The translations under genes and the position numbers were made by a program. Of a stretch of DNA of 64,000 nt, positions 58,254-64,000 are shown in pieces. The notes beneath the pieces are model-generated. The model was not told where the DNA came from. It did not search any database and saw only the letters and a list, made by a program, of their open reading frames with translations. This DNA comes from an uncultured Gemmiger sp. (GTDB lineage Bacteria > Bacillota > Clostridia > Oscillospirales > Ruminococcaceae), in the NCBI GenBank assembly GCA_944388245.1, contig CALXIA010000002.1, positions 28,414-92,413 on the forward strand. Reading direction: 5' to 3'. Positions within the stretch are counted from its first letter, which is position 1. The number at the start of each line of letters is the position of its first letter.

Positions 58254-59141
58254 ATGAAACAACGGAAAATGACCTTTTACAGCTGGCTGTGCAGCGCCCC
58301 GTCGCTGCTGCTGATCCTGCTCATCGTGGTGTTTCCCATTCTCTATACCGCGTATATCTCGGTCACAAACATGAACGTTTACCACTGGTTCAACTTCTCC
58401 TTTGTGGGGATGGAGAACTACCGGGATGCTCTGTTCGTGTTTGATTCCGGCTTTTTGGCGGCGCTGGGGCGCACGGTGGTCTGGACAGCGCTGAATATGG
58501 CTCTGCAGCTGGTTCTCGCCTTTGTGCTGGCCAGCCTGCTGAATATCCGGGAATTCCGGGGCCGCAAGCTCTACAAGACCATCCTGATGGTGCCCTGGGC
58601 AATTCCGGGGTACGTGTCCATCCTGCTGTGGAAGACCGGGATGTTCAACTCCCAGTTCGGGCTGCTGAACCAGTGGATGGAGGGCTTGGGCCTGCAGGCG
58701 GTGCGCTGGCTGGCAAACGATGTTTCCGCCTTCCTGTGCTGCACGGTGGTGAACCTGTGGCTGGCGCTGCCCTTCATGCTCATGATCATGGACGGCGCGC
58801 TGCAGGCGGTGGACAAAAGCTTTTACGAGAGCGCGATCCTGGACGGGGCCACCTGGCTGCAGCGGGCGGTGCACATTACCATCCCCGAGATCCGGGGCAT
58901 CATTGGTCCGGCGGTCCTGATCACCCTGTTTACCACCTTCAAACAGTTCGATGTGATCTATCTGCTGACCCAGCAGGCAGGGGCCCGTACCGGGGCCAAC
59001 ATCCACACCATCCTGACCTATGCGTACGAGAACGCCTTTATTACCAACAACTACGGGTATAGTTCGGCGGTGTCCATGATCATCTTCGCCGTGCTCGTTC
59101 TCTTCTCCACCGCGGTGAATCGCCGCAAAAAGGAGGGCTGA
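58254..59141 (+). CDS. Maltodextrin ABC permease, MalF type
   Basis: A 295-residue permease with six helices and the ATPase-docking loop ESAILDGATWLQRAVHITIPEIRG. ATG 58254 is chosen because GGAAGGGGGA lies just before it and a hydrophobic helix (WLCSAPSLLLILLIVVFPIL) begins soon after; longer in-frame starts overlap the binding-protein gene. It ends 3 bases before the next permease. As in the first sugar system, no ATPase gene is present. Confidence 0.94.
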   Translation: MKQRKMTFYSWLCSAPSLLLILLIVVFPILYTAYISVTNMNVYHWFNFSFVGMENYRDALFVFDSGFLAALGRTVVWTALNMALQLVLAFVLASLLNIREFRGRKLYKTILMVPWAIPGYVSILLWKTGMFNSQFGLLNQWMEGLGLQAVRWLANDVSAFLCCTVVNLWLALPFMLMIMDGALQAVDKSFYESAILDGATWLQRAVHITIPEIRGIIGPAVLITLFTTFKQFDVIYLLTQQAGARTGANIHTILTYAYENAFITNNYGYSSAVSMIIFAVLVLFSTAVNRRKKEG

Positions 59142-59144
59142 CCC

Positions 59145-59999
59145 ATGACAACGCGCCAACGGCGCCGGGCACGGCGCGGCCTTGCGCAGCTGCTGCTCCA
59201 TCTGCTGTTTCTGGCAATCTGTTTTGCCACGCTGGTGCCCATTCTGTATGCGGTATCGGTATCCCTCAACGCCGACAACAGCCTGCTCAGTTCCAACTTC
59301 CGGTTTATCCCGGAGCGGTTCACCCTGCACAACTACCAGGCCGTCTTTACCCAGGAACCGGTAATGCTCTGGCTGGGCAACACCCTGCTCCTGGCGCTGA
59401 GCACGGTGGCCATCTGTCTGGCGGTGTCGGTGCCCGCGGCCTATGTCTTTTCCCGCATGCGCTTTCGGGGCCGCCGCCCGGTGCTGCGGCTGCTGATCCT
59501 GCTCTACTCCTTCCCCTCAGTGCTGTCCATGTTTGCCATCTACCGGCTGCTCAGCCCGATGGGGCTGGTGAACAGCCGGTTGGGGCTTATCCTGATCTAT
59601 ACCGGCACCATGGCGGAGTTCGGCCTTTTGAACATGAAAGGGTACTTTGACACCATTCCGGTGGAGATCGAGGAGGCGGCCGCCATCGACGGCGCCTCCC
59701 GCGCCCAAATCGTGCTGCGGGTGGTGCTGCCCCTGGCGCGGCCCAGCATCCTGGTTACCGCGGTGCAGGTGCTGATCTATGTGTGGAATGAATATCTCTT
59801 TGCCACCACCTTCATGACCGGCGCAGAACACTACACCCTGGCGGCGGGGCTCTACTCCCTGCAGGCCACCGAGATCAGCGGCAGCTGGCCGGTATTCGCC
59901 GCCGCGTCGCTGGTGGTGAGCCTGCCGATCTTGGTGGTATTCTTTGCCGTCCAGCGGCACATGACCTCCGGCCTGACCGCCGGCGGGGTAAAGGGATGA
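59145..59999 (+). CDS. Maltodextrin ABC permease, MalG type
   Basis: A 284-residue permease with six helices and the EAA loop EEAAAIDGASRAQIVLRVVLPLARP. The ending MTSGLTAGGVKG is typical of MalG-like subunits. AAAAAGGAGGG overlaps the end of the malF-like gene, so the two are coupled. It pairs with the upstream permease to form the membrane channel. Confidence 0.94.
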   Translation: MTTRQRRRARRGLAQLLLHLLFLAICFATLVPILYAVSVSLNADNSLLSSNFRFIPERFTLHNYQAVFTQEPVMLWLGNTLLLALSTVAICLAVSVPAAYVFSRMRFRGRRPVLRLLILLYSFPSVLSMFAIYRLLSPMGLVNSRLGLILIYTGTMAEFGLLNMKGYFDTIPVEIEEAAAIDGASRAQIVLRVVLPLARPSILVTAVQVLIYVWNEYLFATTFMTGAEHYTLAAGLYSLQATEISGSWPVFAAASLVVSLPILVVFFAVQRHMTSGLTAGGVKG

Positions 60000-60021
60000 C
60001 CAAAAGAGAGGTGAACCAAAG

Positions 60022-61743
60022 ATGAACTATCAGACTGTGCGGCACATTCCCATGTCGCAGGACGCGCACGGCATCGACCCGGAGCATGTGGTTTTCCGGC
60101 TGCGAACCGGCCGGGATGACTGCAGGCGCTGCACCCTGTTTTATGCCGACCGCGCCTGCCGGGTAACGCCGGTGACCTTTTCTTCGGTGGATATGAAAAA
60201 AGAAGCGCAGGACGCGTGGTTTGACTACTACCAGGTCATCCTGAAAAGCCCCTACCGGCGTATCTGCTATTATTTTGAACTGGACGACGGTCAGACTACC
60301 TGCCTGTATTATGGCGACTTTTTTGCCCGCGAGAGGGTGGACGACCGCTCGGAATACTACCAGCTGCCCTACAACCACCCGGCGGATATCGCCGCGCCGC
60401 CTGCCTGGGTGCGGGACGCGGTGGTCTACAACATCTTTCCGGACAGCTTTGCCACCTCCCGGCGCTTTATCTCCGACACCCCCACACAGCGGGAGTGGAA
60501 AGGGCAGACCACCCACGGGAAACGGGGCGGGACCCTGCGGGGCGTGCGGGAAAATCTGGACTATCTCGAGGATCTGGGCGTCAACTGCCTGTATCTGAAT
60601 CCCATCTTTGCGGCAGGGGAGTACCACAAGTACGATCTGCTGGATTACTACCACATCGACCCCTGCTTTGGCACCGACGAGGAATTCCGCCAGCTGGTGC
60701 AGGACTGCCATGCCCGCGGGATGCGGGTCGTCATTGATGGGGTATTCAACCATGTGGGCTGGCACTTTTTTGCCTTTGAGGACGTGGTGCGCCAGGGAGA
60801 AGCCTCCCGGTACAGGGACTGGTTCTACCACCTGTCCTTTCCGGTGCGGCGGCCGGAGGACCCGGAGGCCTACCCGGATTACGAGTGCTTCGGCTACGAG
60901 CGGATGATGCCCAAAACCAACACGCAAAATCCCGAGGTGGAAGCCTATTTCTGCGACGTGGGCCGGTACTGGGTGCGGGAGTTCGGCATCGACGGCTGGC
61001 GGCTGGACGTGGCCAGCGAGATCAACGATGGATTCTGGCGGGCGTTCCGCCGGGCGGTCAAGCAGGAAAACCCGGACTGTGTGCTGATCGGTGAGGTGTG
61101 GGAGAGCGCGGGCCACTGGCTGGCCGGGGACATGTTCGACTCTACGATGAACTATGACCTGCGCAAGCACTGCCGCCGCTTTTTTGCCGAGCGCTCCATC
61201 GACGCGGCCGCCTTCGACGGGCGTGTGACCCACATGCGGATGCGCTACAAGCTGCCCATGACCTACGCCCAGCTGAATCTGCTGGACAGCCACGACGTGA
61301 GCCGGTTTTACTCCCTCTGCGGAGAGGAGGGAGCACGGATGCGGCTGGCGGTGCTGTTCCAGATGACCTTCCTCGGCGCGCCCTCGGTCTTTTACGGGGA
61401 TGAGCGGGGCATCGCCGGAATGCGGGAAGACGAGTACCGGCATCCTATGGACTGGTCCGGCGCGCCTTGTCCGCTGGCTGACTTTTACCGGCAGGCCATC
61501 CGGCTGCGCCGGGAGCAGCCGGCGCTGCGACGGGGCGGCTTTCGCACCCTCTGCGCGGAAGGCGGATTGTATGGGTATCGCCGCGCCGACGACGAGAGCG
61601 CCGTCAGTGTCTGGCTGAATAACCAGGAGCAGGAAGCCCGACTGCCCGCCGCGCCGGGCCAGCTGTTGTGGGCCCAGGGGCTGGAGAATGGGCGGCTTGC
61701 CCCCATGGGCTTCGCGATATTCCGAGAGGAGCATGCACCATGA
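60022..61743 (+). CDS. Intracellular GH13 enzyme (neopullulanase/cyclomaltodextrinase type)
   Basis: A 573-residue alpha-amylase-family hydrolase without a signal peptide, so it acts on imported dextrins. The N-terminal ~130 residues form a CBM34-like domain (residues 20-125, CTLFYADRACRVTPVTF), and the (beta/alpha)8 domain begins at WVRDAVVYNIFPDSFA. The catalytic residues are Asp329 (GWRLDVASE), Glu358 (LIGEVWE) and Asp425 (LDSHDVSRF); region I is DGVFNHVG. This layout is that of neopullulanase, maltogenic amylase and cyclomaltodextrinase. AGAGAGGTG precedes the ATG. The LacI gene overlaps its stop by four bases. Confidence 0.95.
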   Translation: MNYQTVRHIPMSQDAHGIDPEHVVFRLRTGRDDCRRCTLFYADRACRVTPVTFSSVDMKKEAQDAWFDYYQVILKSPYRRICYYFELDDGQTTCLYYGDFFARERVDDRSEYYQLPYNHPADIAAPPAWVRDAVVYNIFPDSFATSRRFISDTPTQREWKGQTTHGKRGGTLRGVRENLDYLEDLGVNCLYLNPIFAAGEYHKYDLLDYYHIDPCFGTDEEFRQLVQDCHARGMRVVIDGVFNHVGWHFFAFEDVVRQGEASRYRDWFYHLSFPVRRPEDPEAYPDYECFGYERMMPKTNTQNPEVEAYFCDVGRYWVREFGIDGWRLDVASEINDGFWRAFRRAVKQENPDCVLIGEVWESAGHWLAGDMFDSTMNYDLRKHCRRFFAERSIDAAAFDGRVTHMRMRYKLPMTYAQLNLLDSHDVSRFYSLCGEEGARMRLAVLFQMTFLGAPSVFYGDERGIAGMREDEYRHPMDWSGAPCPLADFYRQAIRLRREQPALRRGGFRTLCAEGGLYGYRRADDESAVSVWLNNQEQEARLPAAPGQLLWAQGLENGRLAPMGFAIFREEHAP

Positions 61744-62744
61744 GCGTTACCATCCGGGACGTGGCCCAGAGGGCCGGGGTCTCCAAGGCCACGGTGTCCA
61801 AGGTGCTGAACGATTCCTACTCCATCTCCCAGGCCACCAAGGACCGGGTGCGGGCTGTGATTCAGGAACTGGGCTACAGCCCCAACCGCCGGGCCCAGAG
61901 TTTCGCTACCGGCAAGACGCGGAATATCCTGTTTTTGGCCTGGATGGAGCATGGGGTGGGCTTTTCCAACCCCCATCTGTTCGAGATCCTGGCCGGGACG
62001 GAGAATGCCCTGTCCCGCAAAGGCTACGGCCTGATTCTTCGGCAGTGTACCCCGCAGGAACTCATAGAGCGCTATACGGAATTGCTCTGCAGCGAGTATG
62101 TGGACGGCGCAATCCTGCATGCCTCTGTGGTGGACAAGGCGGTGGCACGGGCCCTGATGGAGGCGCCGTTGCCCTATATTGTGGTGGGCATGCCGGACTT
62201 TGCCAATCAGCTCTGCTGGATCGACACCAACAACAGTGTGGCCGGGCAGATCGCCGCCACCCATCTGCTGGCGAAGGGGCGTGACCGGCTGGCCTTTATC
62301 GGCGGCCCCAAGGAGGACGCCATCTCTACCCACCGGCTCAGCGGATTTTTGGATCGGCTGGAGGTCAATCTGCCGGCGGGATATATCCGCAGCGGAGAAC
62401 CCACCCGGGATGGGGGCTACGCCGCCGCGCAGGCGCTGATGGCGATGCCCACGCCCCCCAACGGGATCGTCTGCGCCAACCAGTATATCGCGTATGGCTG
62501 CGTGCAGGCGCTGAAGGACGCGCGGAAGGCCATTCCCCGGGACGTGGCGGTGCTGACCTTCGACGATTTCCCCTTTTCCCAGGTGTTGGATCCGCCCCTC
62601 ACGGTGGTGAATCTGGACATGTACGATATGGGAGAACAGGCGGCGAAAATCGTCCTGCGGCGAATTCGCCGTCCGCAGTTGCTGGTGCAGTCCCAGACAA
62701 CGCTGCCCTCGCTGATCGAGCGGGCCTCCACCGCCGCGGAGTGA
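61740..62744 (+). CDS. LacI-family regulator of the starch/maltodextrin operon
   Basis: A 334-residue repressor. The helix-turn-helix MSVTIRDVAQRAGVSKATVSKVLNDSYSISQATKDRV and hinge SPNRRAQSFATGKT are canonical. The sensor domain shows IDTNNSVAGQIAATHLLAKGRDRLAFIGG and LTFDDFPFSQVLDPPLTVVNLDMYDMGEQAAKIVL. Its ATG overlaps the GH13 stop (ATGA), with GAGAGGAG as ribosome site, so it is the last gene of the operon that starts at 55766 and probably feeds back on it, perhaps at AAACCGGTTT (55658-55667). A maltose-type ligand is inferred from context. Confidence 0.94.
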   Translation: MSVTIRDVAQRAGVSKATVSKVLNDSYSISQATKDRVRAVIQELGYSPNRRAQSFATGKTRNILFLAWMEHGVGFSNPHLFEILAGTENALSRKGYGLILRQCTPQELIERYTELLCSEYVDGAILHASVVDKAVARALMEAPLPYIVVGMPDFANQLCWIDTNNSVAGQIAATHLLAKGRDRLAFIGGPKEDAISTHRLSGFLDRLEVNLPAGYIRSGEPTRDGGYAAAQALMAMPTPPNGIVCANQYIAYGCVQALKDARKAIPRDVAVLTFDDFPFSQVLDPPLTVVNLDMYDMGEQAAKIVLRRIRRPQLLVQSQTTLPSLIERASTAAE

Positions 62745-62768
62745 GCCGTCCGCAGCAGGTGCACAAAG

Positions 62769-62822
62769 AAAAACAGCGCTTTGTTTCCGGTGTGTGACGC
62801 CGAAAACAGAGCGCTGTTTTTT
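62769..62822 (+). terminator. Terminator of the starch operon
   Basis: AAAAACAGCGCT (62769-62780) pairs with AGCGCTGTTTTT (62810-62821), with a second inner stem around GTTTCCGG/CCGAAAAC and a T-run. Confidence 0.85.
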
Positions 62823-63168
62823 ATACTCCGGTAAGATGTAAGGAAGTTAATGGGATTGCCAGCAACCGTAAACGAGAGTATTGTATATAAAGAAATTTCC
62901 TTGTATGTCCCTTTTGTCGGCAGTCCGGCTGCGTGATGTTCTCCACGAATGGGATGGGCGGAATCGGGAAGGGACAAAACCCCGGCGATGACCGGGGGCT
63001 GCTGCCTGTTTTCATGCTAAAAAACTTGTAACGTTTTCCGAAGTCGCTGGTCATATAAATAGAAGGACGCAAGGGAGCCTGTTTGATGTGGCCGGATTCA
63101 CGGTTGCGGGGCTTTCCGGGCATCCCAAAGAAAGCTGCCCAAAAGCGGAAAGGAAGTGAGGTGCTGGA
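62823..63168. other. Gene-free stretch before the sigma-factor stub
   Basis: About 345 bases, less GC-rich than the surroundings. No coding sequence or RNA gene is recognisable on either strand. The last ~40 bases hold the ribosome site region of the sigma-factor remnant (GAGGTG, 63158-63163). Confidence 0.5.
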
Positions 63169-63327
63169 GTGAAAGACTTTGAATCGATCTATTCAGAGTA
63201 CTATGATGCGGTATTTCAATATACACTTTCCCTTTGCAAAGACGAGGCATGGGCGGAGGAACTCACGCAGGAGGCTTTCTTTACTGCACGGGATTTTCCT
63301 GCAAAAACTTCACAACATCATGCATGA
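63169..63327 (+). pseudogene. N-terminal stub of an ECF sigma factor
   Basis: A 52-residue frame starting with GTG after GAGGTG: VKDFESIYSEYYDAVFQYTL, SLCKDEAWAEELTQEAFF. This is the start of sigma-70 region 2 as found in ECF-type sigma factors (YSEYYDAVFQYTLSLCKDxxxAEELTQEAFFxA). Homology ends near 63289; the remaining ARDFPAKTSQHHA and the stop do not match. Regions 2.4 (-10 recognition) and 4 (-35 recognition) are missing, so the product cannot act as a sigma factor. It is another abruptly cut gene. Confidence 0.75.
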
Positions 63328-63471
63328 TACATACCTCCTGGTTCGAATGTGGGGTTTGGAATTGCAACTTTTCTCTTGCAGGATTATAATAATTCTGTAA
63401 GTATCTATTATAAAGTAAGCACTTTTTTGTGCTGTAGTTACAAAAAAGAAACGATTGGAAGGCGTGATACC

Positions 63472-63798
63472 ATGCAGCAAACAAAAGAATTACCTGCCTG
63501 CCCGGTAGAGACAACGCTTATGCTGATCGGTGATAAATGGAAGGTCCTGATCCTGCGCGACCTCATGCCGGGAACAAAGCGGTTTGGAGAGCTCAAAAAG
63601 TCCATTGGCAGCGTTTCCCAGAAAGTTCTCACTGCCCAGCTGCGGGACATGGAAGAAAAAGGGCTGGTGAGCCGCAAAGTATATGCGGAAGTTCCGCCGC
63701 GGGTGAAGTACAGCCTGACAGACCTGGGAAAAAGCCTGGAACCCATTCTGGACGCCATGCGGACATGGGGGGAGAACTATAAGGCGCAGAACATGTGA
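63472..63798 (+). CDS. HxlR-family winged-helix regulator
   Basis: A 108-residue MarR-like regulator of the HxlR group. The diagnostic ACPVETTLMLIGDKWKVLILRDLMPGTKRFGELKKSIGSVSQKVLTAQLRDMEEKGLVSRKVY covers nearly all the helix-turn-helix and wing; Cys at residue ~10 (LPACPVE) is the conserved redox/electrophile-sensing cysteine of the family. ATTGGAAGGCG precedes the ATG. Upstream is a ~140-base AT-rich region with TATAAT-like sequences around 63383-63415. HxlR proteins usually control an adjacent oxidoreductase gene; none is visible before the window ends. Confidence 0.93.
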   Translation: MQQTKELPACPVETTLMLIGDKWKVLILRDLMPGTKRFGELKKSIGSVSQKVLTAQLRDMEEKGLVSRKVYAEVPPRVKYSLTDLGKSLEPILDAMRTWGENYKAQNM

Positions 63799-63843
63799 AA
63801 AGCTGCGGGGGCAGCCTTGAAAAGGGCTGCCCCCGCAGCTTTT
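63798..63843. terminator. Terminator after the HxlR gene
   Basis: Perfect 18-base stem AAAGCTGCGGGGGCAGCC (63798-63815) / GGCTGCCCCCGCAGCTTT (63825-63842), starting at the last base of the HxlR stop. The A/T flanks would make it work in both directions. Confidence 0.92.
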
Positions 63844-64000
63844 GGCCGGTCAGAGCGGGCGGAAACATTCTGGCAGAGTGTCTTCGACGGCCTTTTTGAC
63901 AATAAGGCCCTTGAAAGCCCTGCCTATAGGACCGGACCTGTGCTATGCTTAGGATAAGCAAACCGTAATGGCTTGCGGTGAGGCAAAAATGTGCGGAACA

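Overview
The window reads as a chromosomal segment of a GC-rich anaerobic Clostridia, most like the Oscillospiraceae/Ruminococcaceae butyrate producers (Faecalibacterium/Gemmiger/Subdoligranulum type). This is an inference from gene content, not a database match: ptb/buk butyrate genes, a pyruvate:ferredoxin oxidoreductase, spore-lineage genes (spoVB-like, ytfJ), the scpA-scpB-DUF2953-ytfJ-pseudouridine synthase order, a NifS/NifU/MnmA trio and two maltodextrin-type ABC systems without their own ATPase. Genes are tightly packed, have strong AGGAGG-type ribosome binding sites and mostly lie on the + strand.

Layout. 1-17.7 kb: housekeeping genes (mtaB partial, D-Ala-D-Ala carboxypeptidase, pgi, rpmF block, der, plsY, a ClpC-like ATPase, spoVB-like flippase, tRNA-Ser, rpmB, M50 protease, scpAB, ytfJ, RNA pseudouridine synthase). 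17.8-21.0 kb: a three-gene biotin-dependent carboxyltransferase operon resembling the 12S/1.3S/5S parts of transcarboxylase. 21.2-29.5 kb: a catabolic block with a 5'-truncated second oxaloacetate decarboxylase alpha gene meeting head-to-head a 5'-truncated nifJ, then an aconitase-fold protein that has lost all Fe-S cysteines, a LeuD-LeuC fusion with a frameshift, a ptb truncated into the tail of a metallo-beta-lactamase-fold gene, and intact buk. 29.5-35 kb: membrane protein, SGNH hydrolase, nitroreductase, a broken MATE gene, an MFS transporter and a LacI regulator. 35-43 kb: membrane-bound alpha/beta hydrolase, then a sugar ABC operon with LacI regulator and malQ. 43-48 kb: a minus-strand block of MATE efflux, two GntR regulators, cupin and LysR. 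48-51.4 kb: rnhA and the cysteine desulfurase / scaffold / MnmA operon. 51.4-55.5 kb: a compositionally different, gene-poor stretch with an integrase stub, a WYL regulator, a zinc-ribbon membrane protein, a two-copy CRISPR-like repeat and a surface-protein tail. 55.7-62.7 kb: a starch-use operon (triple starch-binding surface protein, maltodextrin ABC binding protein and two permeases, intracellular GH13 enzyme, LacI regulator). 62.7-64 kb: an ECF sigma stub and an HxlR regulator.

How it fits together. Starch fragments held by the anchored starch-binding protein would be imported by the 57-60 kb ABC system, cut by the GH13 enzyme, rearranged by MalQ and fed through Pgi to pyruvate, NifJ, and Ptb/Buk for ATP and butyrate. 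LacI-type regulators sit beside each sugar module and palindromic operator-like sites precede three of the transcription units.

Main caution: at least seven genes are cut off at sharp boundaries (about 22.34, 27.97, 31.66, 44.67, 51.88, 55.14 and 63.29 kb) and one carries a frameshift (25.85 kb). Several junctions join unrelated coding frames directly. That pattern fits chimeric metagenome assembly as well as real rearrangement, and cannot be settled from the sequence alone.
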